A stretch of DNA of 64,000 bases from Labedaea rhizosphaerae (GTDB lineage: Bacteria; Actinomycetota; Actinomycetes; Mycobacteriales; Pseudonocardiaceae): the NCBI RefSeq assembly GCF_004362825.1, contig NZ_SNXZ01000002.1, positions 739,365 to 803,364 on the forward strand, written 5' to 3'. A model generated the notes under the pieces. The model was not told the DNA's origin and did not search any database. It worked only from the letters and a program-made list of their open reading frames with translations. Positions 42,142 through 49,584 of this stretch are shown here, one piece after another. How positions within the stretch are numbered: the stretch's first letter is position 1; each line of letters opens with the position of its first letter. The translations under genes and the position numbers were made by a program.

Positions 42142-42569
42142 GCCCGAACCAGGCCCTCGTGCGTGATCACGACCTTCTCGGTCGCGATGTCGTTGGCGCC
42201 CGCGTCGAAGTCCGCGCCGGTCCACTTCGACGGCCAGCCGTCGGTGAAGTTCCAGCGGGCGATCTCCTCCATCTTGGAGTTCTTCGCCACGATCGAACCG
42301 TGCCGCCGGGCCTTGTCGATGTCGCCGTCGATGACCTGCTTGCGCCACTCCCACAACGAGTGCGTCGAGTCGATGCGGCGCTCCAGCGTGATGTCCGACC
42401 ACTTCATGGCGCCGGGTTGCTTGCGGATGATCATCCGCCCGTCCTTGGTGACTTCCTTGTACTCGATGGTCTCGGTCTCCGACTCGATGCCGGAGACCTT
42501 GCGGAAGCTGCCCATTTCGATGCTGTCGATCTCCAAGATGAAGACCGAGGTGGTGCTGAGGTCAGGCAC
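42138..42569 (-). CDS. Main inner-tube (gp19/Hcp-like) protein, Afp1-like
   Basis: 143 residues: VFILEIDSIEMGSFRKVSGI, MIIRKQPGAMKWSDITLERR, WNFTDGWPSKWTGADFDAGA. This is the gp19 tube family, whose hexameric rings stack to form the tube propelled by the sheath. It follows the sheath gene by 14 bases, the usual order of the two most abundant particle proteins, so it is taken as the main tube subunit. Start ATG with AAGGGG upstream. Confidence 0.94.
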   Translation of the reverse strand: MPDLSTTSVFILEIDSIEMGSFRKVSGIESETETIEYKEVTKDGRMIIRKQPGAMKWSDITLERRIDSTHSLWEWRKQVIDGDIDKARRHGSIVAKNSKMEEIARWNFTDGWPSKWTGADFDAGANDIATEKVVITHEGLVRA

Positions 42570-42583
42570 TGTTCATCCCCTTC

Positions 42584-44173
42584 TTACTCGGCGGTGTCCG
42601 TGCCGCCCTGCCACTGACTGATCCGGAAGACGACGAACTCGGCCGGTTTGACCGGCGCGAGGCCGACGTCGACGACGAGCTTGCCGTCGTCCACCGAGGT
42701 CGCCGGGTTGTTCGACTCGTCGCACAGGATGAAGAACGCCTGGTCCGCGGTCGCCCCGACCAGCGCGCCCTGCATCCACAGTCCATTGAGGAACGCCGCG
42801 ACCGTGCGCCGCACCCGGGCCCACAGGTCCGCGTCGTTGGGCTCGAACACCACCCACTGCGTGCCGCGCCGGATGCTTTCCTCGATGAAGATGAACAAGC
42901 GACGGACGTTGATGTAGCGCCAGCTCTGGTCGGTCGCCGCGAGGGTGCGGGCGCCCCAGATCCGGATGCCGTTGGCGCCGAACGACCTGATGCAGTTGAC
43001 CTGCGACGGGTTCAGCAGGTCCTGCTCGCCGGTCGTCACGTCGGTCTCCAGGCGCGTGACGCCGCGGATGACCTCGTTCGCGGGCGCCTTCCAGACCCCG
43101 CGGGTGGCGTCGGTGCGGGCCCACACACCCGCGATGTGGCCCGACGGCGGGACGGTCATGAACCGGTCGCCGTTGGTCGCACCGGGCCGGGCCAGCGGGT
43201 TCTGCACGACGACGTGCGGGTAGTACAGGGCGCCGAAGGCGCTGTCCTTGGCCAGCGTCGAGCGGTACTCCAGGGCCTGCTGGGCGTTGAGCCCGGGCGG
43301 CGCGTCGAGGATCGCCATCTTCGTGCGGCTGGACTCGCACCAGTCGACGAGCTTGCCCTGCGCGGCGAGGTAGAGCTCGTAGTCGACGGAGCCGTCCGCC
43401 TTCGTGCAGGCGGTGATCAGGTCCGGGATCGCCACCATGGTCACGTCGTCGGCGATGGCGAGGCCCGCGTAACCGGTCCGGGTCGCTTCCGAGCCCTCGA
43501 ACTGGGTCGGCGAGACGCCGTTGGCCGCCGGCGGCGTGGCGGGCAGGTTGTACGTGCCCGTGGCCGGAATCCGCTCGGCGAGCGACAGGCCCTGCGCGTT
43601 GTGCACCTCGACCTTGATCAGCTTCGACCGCTCGTTGATCACCCGATCGGCGGCGCGCTGGCCCTTGCCGACGCTGATGCCCGTGTGCTCCTCGATCACC
43701 TGGCCGCCCTGCACGACCTTGAGCGTGAAGTCCGGCGACGGCTCCTGGCCTTCGGCCGGGGGCTGCTGCTCGATCACGATGTCCAAGGTGGCCGCCGGGT
43801 CGAGGGCCTGGACGGTGAGCGTCTCGAGGTCCTTGCGGCCGGCCGCGGGCAGCGCCCTGGGCTCGGCCTTCGCGTTGGCGCCGGCAATCCGCACGATGTA
43901 GCAGATGCCGCCGCCGTTCTCGAAGAACCCCTTCACCGCGTGCGGCAGCAGGATGCCCGGCGCGAACCCGCCGTAGATCCGCTCGTACTGCGGCCAGCTC
44001 GTGATCAGCTGCGGCTTCACGCCGTCGGGGTCGGTGGGATCGCCCAGCTCCGCGTTGTAGGCCGCGGTGAACCCCACGAACGCCGCGACCGCGGTGCCGA
44101 CGCCCTGCAGGGGCATCGATCCGCTCGGGCGCTCCTCGATGTAGACGCCTGGGGCGCCATACGTCGCCGCCAT
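42584..44173 (-). CDS. Contractile sheath protein
   Basis: 529 residues. The N-terminus ATYGAPGVYIEERPSGSMPL, the internal VVQNPLARPGATNGDRFMTV and PPSGHIAGVWARTDATRGVW, and the C-terminal sheath core (IRIWGARTLAATDQSWRYIN, VRRLFIFIEESIRRGTQWVV, FEPNDADLWARVRRTVAAFL) are hallmarks of the phage/eCIS sheath family. Contraction of this protein drives the tube and spike. Only one sheath gene is seen, against up to three in Afp/PVC, which is usual in actinobacterial systems. Start: ATG at 44171-44173 with GGAGGAACATTC upstream. First gene of the structural operon; the promoter must lie in the 378-base gap upstream. Confidence 0.95.
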   Translation of the reverse strand: MAATYGAPGVYIEERPSGSMPLQGVGTAVAAFVGFTAAYNAELGDPTDPDGVKPQLITSWPQYERIYGGFAPGILLPHAVKGFFENGGGICYIVRIAGANAKAEPRALPAAGRKDLETLTVQALDPAATLDIVIEQQPPAEGQEPSPDFTLKVVQGGQVIEEHTGISVGKGQRAADRVINERSKLIKVEVHNAQGLSLAERIPATGTYNLPATPPAANGVSPTQFEGSEATRTGYAGLAIADDVTMVAIPDLITACTKADGSVDYELYLAAQGKLVDWCESSRTKMAILDAPPGLNAQQALEYRSTLAKDSAFGALYYPHVVVQNPLARPGATNGDRFMTVPPSGHIAGVWARTDATRGVWKAPANEVIRGVTRLETDVTTGEQDLLNPSQVNCIRSFGANGIRIWGARTLAATDQSWRYINVRRLFIFIEESIRRGTQWVVFEPNDADLWARVRRTVAAFLNGLWMQGALVGATADQAFFILCDESNNPATSVDDGKLVVDVGLAPVKPAEFVVFRISQWQGGTDTAE

Positions 44174-44240
44174 GAATGTTCCTCCGTGTTGCTGGCAGAC
44201 CACCGGCGCGACGTGCATGCGGTGGCGGGTGATTTTTGGG

Positions 44241-44258
44241 CTTGCGAAGCTTGCGAAG
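44241..44258. repeat. Tandem 9-base repeat CTTGCGAAG x2 upstream of the sheath gene
   Basis: CTTGCGAAG occurs twice in direct contact, 68-85 bases upstream of the sheath ATG. Each half is itself close to a palindrome (CTTGCGAAG / CTTCGCAAG). It could be a regulator site in the leader of the CIS operon. Confidence 0.45.
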
Positions 44259-44311
44259 GGCACCGTCGAAGACGAGTGGTGCGGGTGCGGGCACCCTCCA
44301 CTCGGAACAGT

Positions 44312-44328
44312 CCAGGCCACTGGCCTGG
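44312..44328. promoter_or_regulatory. Perfect palindrome CCAGGCCA-C-TGGCCTGG, candidate operator
   Basis: Eight-base arms around a single central base, about 140 bases upstream of the sheath start. The size fits a dimeric regulator (GntR, TetR or similar). There is no T run, so it is not a terminator. Bound protein unknown. Confidence 0.45.
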
Positions 44329-44505
44329 TGCGCGTGCCACCTCCTGAGCCGGCGTCGAGCCGGCCTGGGTGACCGGGTCTGCCTTGGTATCGACGGGACC
44401 CCGGAGAACGTTGCGGGTGGATCTCACCATCTGCCCCTCCGCCGCGTTCGGTTCCGACAACCCCGGTCGACCAGCGGATTCACCAGCGCCGCGAAAAATA
44501 CAAAA

Positions 44506-44535
44506 AGAGGTGACCGCCTCTCGGCGGTCACCTCT
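44506..44535 (-). terminator. Rho-independent terminator of the aldo-keto reductase gene
   Basis: A perfect 13-base stem (AGAGGTGACCGCC / GGCGGTCACCTCT) with a 4-base loop, starting 17 bases after the AKR stop. On the minus strand it is followed by TTTTTGTATTTTTC. This is the clearest intrinsic terminator in the window and separates the AKR gene from the CIS operon downstream. Confidence 0.9.
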
Positions 44536-44551
44536 GGTCCACATCGGAGGG

Positions 44552-45580
44552 TCAGGCGGCGGCCCGTTCGGCCGCCGGCCTGCGGCGCAGGCTCACCCGC
44601 CGCAGGGCCTGGGGCACGTGCGCGGACTGGTCGGACGCGCCGACGTCGGTGCCGGGCGGGACGATCTCGTCGATGCGGTCGAGCAGGTCGTCGGTGAGGG
44701 TGACGTCCAGGCCCGCGAGCAGGTCGTCGAGTTGCTCCATCGTGCGGGGACCGATGATCGCGCTGGTCACGCCGGGGTGGGCGATGGCGAACGCGACCGC
44801 GAGGTGGGTCATCGGCAGCCCCGCTTCGGCGGCGAGCGGCACGAGCTTCTCGACGGCGTCGAGGCGCTGCTCGTCGCTGAAGTTGGTGAAGAGCGAGGCG
44901 CGGCGCAGGTCGGTCTGCTGTCCTTTGCGGATCCGGCCGGTGAGCATCCCCTTGGCCAGCGGGCTCCACACCATCGTGCCCATCCCGTAGCGCTGGGCCA
45001 CGGGCAGCACCTCGGCCTCGATGCCCCGGTTGAGGATCGAGTAGGTCGGTTGCTCGGTGTGGAAGCGTTCCAGGCCGCGCCGCTCGGCCACCCACTGGGC
45101 CTCGACGAGCTCCGACGGCGGCATGGCCGACGAACCGATGGCCCGCACCTTGCCGCTGCGGATCAGGTCGGTCAGCGCGGAGAGCGTCTCCTCGATCGCG
45201 GTGTCCGGGTCCGGCCGATGGATCTGGTAAAGATCGATGTGGTCGGTCTGCAAGCGCCGCAACGAGTTCTCGACGGCGGTCAGCAGCCAGCGCCGCGAGC
45301 CGCCCTGGCGGTTGGGGTCCTCCCCCATCGGCCGGGACGCCTTCGTGGCCAGCACGACGTCGTCGCGCCTGCCCTTGAGCGCCTTGCCCACGATCTCCTC
45401 GGACTCGCCGCCGGAGTAGACGTCGGCGGTGTCGACGAAGTTGATCCCGGCGTCGAGCGCCTTGTGCACCATGCGGATCCCGTCGTCGTGGTCGGGGTTG
45501 CCGAGCGCGCCCAGCATCATCGCGCCGAAGGCGTACGGGCTGACCTTGATGCCGGTGCGGCCGAGCGTGCGGTACTGCAC
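44552..45580 (-). CDS. Aldo-keto reductase
   Basis: 342 residues with the AKR fold. The catalytic tetrad is visible: Asp and Tyr in FVDTADVYSGG, Lys in VVLATKAS, His in LYQIHRPDP. The NADPH-binding C-terminal motif includes SAIIGPRTMEQLDDLL. These enzymes reduce aldehydes and ketones. Start: GTG at 45578-45580 with AGGAGG upstream. It is divergent from a TetR gene with a 44-base dyad between them, so it is probably the TetR target and may detoxify or modify a compound related to the nearby ABC exporter substrate. Confidence 0.92.
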   Translation of the reverse strand: MQYRTLGRTGIKVSPYAFGAMMLGALGNPDHDDGIRMVHKALDAGINFVDTADVYSGGESEEIVGKALKGRRDDVVLATKASRPMGEDPNRQGGSRRWLLTAVENSLRRLQTDHIDLYQIHRPDPDTAIEETLSALTDLIRSGKVRAIGSSAMPPSELVEAQWVAERRGLERFHTEQPTYSILNRGIEAEVLPVAQRYGMGTMVWSPLAKGMLTGRIRKGQQTDLRRASLFTNFSDEQRLDAVEKLVPLAAEAGLPMTHLAVAFAIAHPGVTSAIIGPRTMEQLDDLLAGLDVTLTDDLLDRIDEIVPPGTDVGASDQSAHVPQALRRVSLRRRPAAERAAA

Positions 45581-45602
45581 GGGGTTCCTCCTGGGGTAAC
45601 CT

Positions 45603-45646
45603 AAGTGGAAAGCTCTTCCGCAACTATACGGAACGGCTTTCCGCTT
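45603..45646. promoter_or_regulatory. 44-base dyad between AKR and TetR genes, candidate TetR operator
   Basis: Outer arms AAGTGGAAAGC and GCTTTCCGCTT pair with one mismatch, and inner arms TTCCG and CGGAA pair perfectly around CAACTATA. It fills the middle of the 86-base divergent gap and overlaps the only AT-rich, -10-like sequence (CTATACG), as expected for a repressor site controlling both genes. Confidence 0.7.
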
Positions 45647-45666
45647 ATGCAACCACGAGGAGGCCC

Positions 45667-46242
45667 GTGCCCGAGAACGCGACCCGCCGACCGCGCGCCG
45701 ACGCGCGCCGCAACATCGACGCGTTGCTGGAGGCGGCGAAGTCCGTCTTCGGCACGTCGGGCGTGGACGCCCCCGCCAAGGAGATCGCCGACCTGGCCGG
45801 GGTCGGGGTCGGCACCCTGTACCGGCACTTCCCGCAGCGCTCGGACCTGGTGAAGGCCGTGTTCCGGCACGAGGTCGACGCCTGCGCGGACGCGGCCCCG
45901 GCACTGATCGCCGCGCACGAGCCGGGAGTGGCCCTGGAGAAGTGGCTGGGCCGGTTCACCGGGTTCCTCGCCACCAAACGAGGTCTGGCCCCCGCGTTGC
46001 ACTCCGGCGACCCGGCCTTCGACGCGCTGCCGGCCTACTTCATGGAGCGGTTCGGGCCCGCGCTCGGTTCGCTGCTCGAGGCGGCCGCGGCCCACGGTGA
46101 CATCCGTTCCGGCGTCAGCCCCGAGGACCTGCTGCACGCCGTCGCCAGCCTGTGCCTGCCCGTGCCTGGCGAAGGCGTCGCGTACAACCGGCGCATGGTG
46201 GCGCTGCTCATCGACGGGTTGCGGTACGGCGCCACTCGTTGA
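45667..46242 (+). CDS. TetR-family repressor
   Basis: 191 residues. The N-terminal HTH reads AKEIADLAGVGVGTLYRHFP. The C-terminal ligand domain resembles the TetR_C group found with actinobacterial reductases (LLEAAAAHGDIRSGVSPEDL). Start GTG with GAGGAGG upstream. It probably represses itself and the divergent AKR gene through the dyad at 45603-45646; the ABC transporter 40 bases downstream may be in the same unit. Confidence 0.9.
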   Translation: MPENATRRPRADARRNIDALLEAAKSVFGTSGVDAPAKEIADLAGVGVGTLYRHFPQRSDLVKAVFRHEVDACADAAPALIAAHEPGVALEKWLGRFTGFLATKRGLAPALHSGDPAFDALPAYFMERFGPALGSLLEAAAAHGDIRSGVSPEDLLHAVASLCLPVPGEGVAYNRRMVALLIDGLRYGATR

Positions 46243-46282
46243 GCGGTCGACTTGTCGGTGGCATGCGGTAGAGACAGACCGT

Positions 46283-48175
46283 GTGAGCACACCGTTGATC
46301 GGCGTCGAGGACGTCGCGATCCCCAAGTGGGCGAAGGCTTATCAGAAGGTGGCCGAGTCGGGGTTCCGCGACGCCGTGCGTTCGCTGCCCACGACCGTGG
46401 CCCTGGTGGTGCGGCTGGGCTGGTCGAGCGCGCCGCGGTTGGTGCTGCTCGCGGGCCTGGTGCACGTGGTGTCCGGCTGCGTGACCGCGTTCGGCTTGCT
46501 GGCCACCGCCAACGTGTTCACCGAACTGCTCGCGCATGGCCCGACGCCCGAGCGCGTGGTGGCGTCGCTGCCCGCGATCGCGGTGGTCGTGGGCTCGTAC
46601 GCGTTGCGTGCCCTGCTCGACGCGTGCGCCGAGGCGGTGGAAGGCACCCTGCGGCCCCGGGTGGCGCTGGCCGCCGACTGCGAGATCACCGCCGCGGTCG
46701 TCCACGCGCCGCTGCTCGCCTTCGAGGACGCCGGGTTCCGCGAGCTGGCCCGCCACGGCGCCCGTGACGGGGCCAAATCGCTGGAGACCAGCCTGGAGTC
46801 GATCGCCTCGCTGGTGTCCTCCGCCATCGCCGTCATCGCGTCGCTGGTGACGGCGGCGAGCCTGAACCTCTGGCTGGCGCCGGTCCTGCTGCTCGCCGCG
46901 GTGGCCGACGGTGGCGCGGCGGCACGCGTGGCCAAGCTGAACTACGTGCACTTCCTCGCCACGATCTCGCGCAACATGCGCAAGTGGGTGCTCGAGGACA
47001 CGGCCACCGGCCGCGAGCTCGCGCTGGAACGGCACGCGCTCACCTTGCAGGAGCGGCTGCTCGCCGAGCACCAGCGGCTCGGCACGAGCCTGGCCGAGGA
47101 TCAGGTCCGCCTTTCCCGGCGCCGCAACAAGACCCGGCTCGTCGGCCGCGCGCTGGCGGGGCTCGGCACGGGCATCGCCTACGTCGTGCTCGGCGTGCTG
47201 CTCTACACCGGCGCGCTGGCGCTCGCGCTGGCCGGCACGGCCGTGCTGGCGATGCGCACCTCGGCGACGTCGCTGTCCAACGCCATGCGCGAGGTCAACA
47301 GCATCTACGAGGACTCGTTCAAGATCACGTTCTACACCGAGCTGATCAAGGAGAGCCAACGCCGCCAGCCACGACCGACGTCGCTCGTGGCTCCGGTCGA
47401 CCCGGCGGAGATCCGGCTGGAGCGCGTGAGCTTCACCTATCCCGGTCAGACCACCGCCGCCCTGAAGGAGATCGACCTGACCGTGCGGCGCGGTGAGGTG
47501 ATCGCCCTCGTCGGCGAGAACGGCTCCGGCAAGACCACCCTCGGCAAACTCATGACCGGCCTGTACCCAGCGACCGAGGGCAAGGTGTTGTGGGACGGCG
47601 TCGACATCGCCACCGTCCAGCTCACCTCGGTGCACGACCAGATCGCCGTCATCGCCCAAGAACCGGGCCAGTGGCCGATGACGGCACGCAACAACATCCT
47701 CGTCGGCCGGGTCGACCGCGCCGATCCCGGTGCCTGGGAGCACGCCGTCGCCGCCTCGGGCTCGGACGAGGTGCTCGATTCGTTGCCACACAAGGAGGAT
47801 TCGCTGCTGTCGCGCCACTTCGAGGAAGGCCAAGACCTCTCCGGCGGCCAGTGGCAACGCCTGGGCATCGCCCGCGGCATCTACCGCGACGCCCACATCC
47901 TCATCGCCGACGAGCCCACGGCGGCCCTGGACGCGAAGGCGGAAGCCCGCGTGTTCCAGGCCCTCCAGCACGCCAGCGCCCGCCGGACGACCGTGCTGGT
48001 CACGCACCGACTGGCGAACATCCGCGCGGCCGACCGGATCGTGGTGCTGGAGCAAGGCCGGATCGCGGAGATCGGTACGCACCAGGAACTGCTGGCCGCC
48101 GGCGGCCCTTACGCGCAGCTGTACGGGATCCAGTCGCGCGCCTACCTCGACACCGCCGAGGCGCCCATGAATTAG
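46283..48175 (+). CDS. ABC transporter with fused membrane and ATPase domains
   Basis: 630 residues. The N-terminal half has about six membrane helices (LVLLAGLVHVVSGCVTAFGL; TAASLNLWLAPVLLLAAVAD; LGTGIAYVVLGVLLYTGALA). The ATPase has Walker A GENGSGKTT, signature LSGGQ, Walker B ILIADEPTAALD and the switch histidine in VTHRL. This is an exporter-type half-transporter that would work as a dimer. Some relatives sit in lantibiotic or lasso-peptide clusters, but no precursor is seen here. Start: GTG at 46283; the GTG two bases earlier is in another frame with an immediate stop. Confidence 0.9.
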   Translation: MSTPLIGVEDVAIPKWAKAYQKVAESGFRDAVRSLPTTVALVVRLGWSSAPRLVLLAGLVHVVSGCVTAFGLLATANVFTELLAHGPTPERVVASLPAIAVVVGSYALRALLDACAEAVEGTLRPRVALAADCEITAAVVHAPLLAFEDAGFRELARHGARDGAKSLETSLESIASLVSSAIAVIASLVTAASLNLWLAPVLLLAAVADGGAAARVAKLNYVHFLATISRNMRKWVLEDTATGRELALERHALTLQERLLAEHQRLGTSLAEDQVRLSRRRNKTRLVGRALAGLGTGIAYVVLGVLLYTGALALALAGTAVLAMRTSATSLSNAMREVNSIYEDSFKITFYTELIKESQRRQPRPTSLVAPVDPAEIRLERVSFTYPGQTTAALKEIDLTVRRGEVIALVGENGSGKTTLGKLMTGLYPATEGKVLWDGVDIATVQLTSVHDQIAVIAQEPGQWPMTARNNILVGRVDRADPGAWEHAVAASGSDEVLDSLPHKEDSLLSRHFEEGQDLSGGQWQRLGIARGIYRDAHILIADEPTAALDAKAEARVFQALQHASARRTTVLVTHRLANIRAADRIVVLEQGRIAEIGTHQELLAAGGPYAQLYGIQSRAYLDTAEAPMN

Positions 48176-48188
48176 CGAGCCACGACCG

Positions 48189-48854
48189 TCAGGCGCGGGC
48201 CGCGGTCACCCACGGCCGCCGCCGACCGAGCACGACAACCAGAACGATCAACGACAACGCCGGCAACGGATACCCCAGCACGACCCCGAACGTGACGTCG
48301 ACGGTCACCGCGACGACCGCGGCGACGAACACCCACTTGGGCGCCGTGCGGGGCTTGGCCGCGGGCGACCAGGACGTCCGCTTCCCCGGCTTCGCGACGG
48401 AAAGCCACACCTGGAAGGACAACACGCTCGCCATCAACCCGGTGCCGACCACCTGCGGCCAGGCGACGACGTCCGCCGCGCCCGCGCGAGCGGCCGACGC
48501 GGACTCGTCCAGGGAGCCAGACAACAGGAAGATCCCCGCGTACAGCTGCACGAACGTCAGCACGAACTTCGTCAGCACCCATCAGTGGCGGAAGTAGCCC
48601 CACGCGGTCGCCCCGGCGAGCACCAGGCCGGTGAAGGCGGCGACGTTGGCCATCGGCGCGAGCAGCACCATGTCCAGGCGCCGCGCCATGGCGGTGGCGG
48701 CGACGCGGGTGTCCTGATCGGTGGTCACGGCGGCCAGCGACATGAGCACGAGCAACGCCAGCGCCTGGCTCATCCACGCCACGGAGGACACGATGTGCAA
48801 CCAGACGACCGTCTGCCGCCAGCGCGGGGATGTCTTGGTCTTGGTCGAGGTCAC
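48189..48854 (-). pseudogene. Small integral membrane protein split by an in-frame TGA
   Basis: From GTG at 48852-48854 the frame gives 90 residues with two membrane helices (VVWLHIVSSVAWMSQALALL; APMANVAAFTGLVLAGATAW), ending GYFRH at TGA (48582-48584). The same frame continues for another 130 residues: W-VLTKFVLTFVQLYAGIFLL and two more helices. Homologues of this DUF2269-like actinobacterial family usually read HWWVxxKxxLT at this point, so the TGA stands where a TGG (Trp) is expected. It is a pseudogene, a sequencing error, a readthrough case, or two separate peptides (a GTG at 48578 could start the second). Confidence 0.7.
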
Positions 48855-48961
48855 GTCCTGACACTGTTGTCGGTGACATGGGCACGCACATCCGGGCGAT
48901 CCCTGAAATCGGCTCAGGGGCCGCCTTGCTGCTGGTCCGGACCACCGCAAGACTGCCGACC

Positions 48962-49444
48962 ATGGCAGATGTGACGATCCGGCCGGCGACGGCCGATGAC
49001 CTACCGTTCCTGCTGGAGACGATGGTCGAGATCGCGAACTCGCCGTACTACCGGCGCACCCGCGAAGACCTGCTGGCCGATCCGCGGGTGCGCCACTACG
49101 TCGAGGGCTGGCCCCGGCCATCGGACGTGGGCGTGATCGCGGTGCGGGGCGAGCGGCCGGTCGGTGTGGCGTGGGTGCGGTTCTTCGGCGAGGACGAGCG
49201 GTCCGACGGCTTCGTCAGCGAGGACATCCCCGAACTGGCGGTCGGCGTCGACGCGGCCGAGCGCGGCAAGGGTGCCGGCAGGCTTTTGATGACCGCAGTT
49301 CACGACGCCGCTCGCGCGGCCGGGATCCGCCGCACCTCACTTAGCGTCGATCGACCGAACCGGGCGGCCGAGATGTACCTCGCCCAGGGTTACCAAGAGG
49401 TCCGCTCGACCGAGAACTCACGCGTGATGGTTCTGGAGCTATGA
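48962..49444 (+). CDS. GNAT N-acetyltransferase
   Basis: 160 residues. VTIRPATADDLPFLLETMVE is a typical GNAT start. AVGVDAAERGKGAGRLLMTA contains the acetyl-CoA binding R/Q-x-x-G-x-G/A loop, and RTSLSVDRPNRAAEMYLAQG is the last conserved block with the Tyr. Substrate unknown. The ATG at 48962 fits the domain but has no clear ribosome-binding site; an in-frame ATG 28 codons upstream is the alternative. Confidence 0.88.
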   Translation: MADVTIRPATADDLPFLLETMVEIANSPYYRRTREDLLADPRVRHYVEGWPRPSDVGVIAVRGERPVGVAWVRFFGEDERSDGFVSEDIPELAVGVDAAERGKGAGRLLMTAVHDAARAAGIRRTSLSVDRPNRAAEMYLAQGYQEVRSTENSRVMVLEL

Positions 49445-49449
49445 GAAAA

Positions 49450-49492
49450 CCCCGCGTGGCAAGCAGGTCGGGGGTCCGCCGGCCACACGGGG
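49450..49492 (-). terminator. Hairpin between GNAT and PAC2 genes, likely terminator
   Basis: Arms CCCCGCGTGGC and GCCACACGGGG pair except at one base. On the minus strand the hairpin is followed by TTTTCTC. It could end the leftward PAC2 transcript and, without T run, the rightward GNAT transcript. A second, imperfect AGCCCCG/CGGGGCT hairpin lies nearer the PAC2 stop (about 49530-49585). Confidence 0.5.
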
Positions 49493-49584
49493 TCTGCCAG
49501 TTACGTCGTCGTGCCCATGATCAGTGTTACAGCCCCGAGCGGGCCGGATCGCATGCCAGGACAGGGAAGCGACGCGCCCGGGGC

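Larger units (their letters stand above)
44174..44505. promoter_or_regulatory. Upstream region of the CIS structural operon
   Basis: A non-coding stretch between the sheath start and the AKR terminator. It holds a tandem 9-base repeat (44241-44258), a perfect 17-base palindrome (44312-44328), a direct repeat of GAGCCGGC around 44347-44361, and an AT-rich block (44491-44506) that belongs to the terminator. A TATC/GATACC core near 44380 could be a -10 on the minus strand. I see no SigF-type promoter here and no coding frame I trust. Confidence 0.5.

Noticed and set aside
33307-44173. Prophage or prophage remnant
   Set aside because: Only contractile-tail genes are present. No capsid, portal, terminase, integrase or lysis cassette is seen, and the AAA+, DUF4255, DUF4157 and PAAR genes are typical of injection systems rather than phages.
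33307-44173. Type VI secretion system
   Set aside because: No TssJLM membrane complex, TssB/C split sheath or ClpV; the single sheath, LysM adaptor and Pvc15/16-like proteins indicate the eCIS type.
48582-48584. Selenocysteine codon
   Set aside because: The family has tryptophan, not cysteine, at this place, and no SECIS-like hairpin follows directly. A nonsense change from TGG is simpler.
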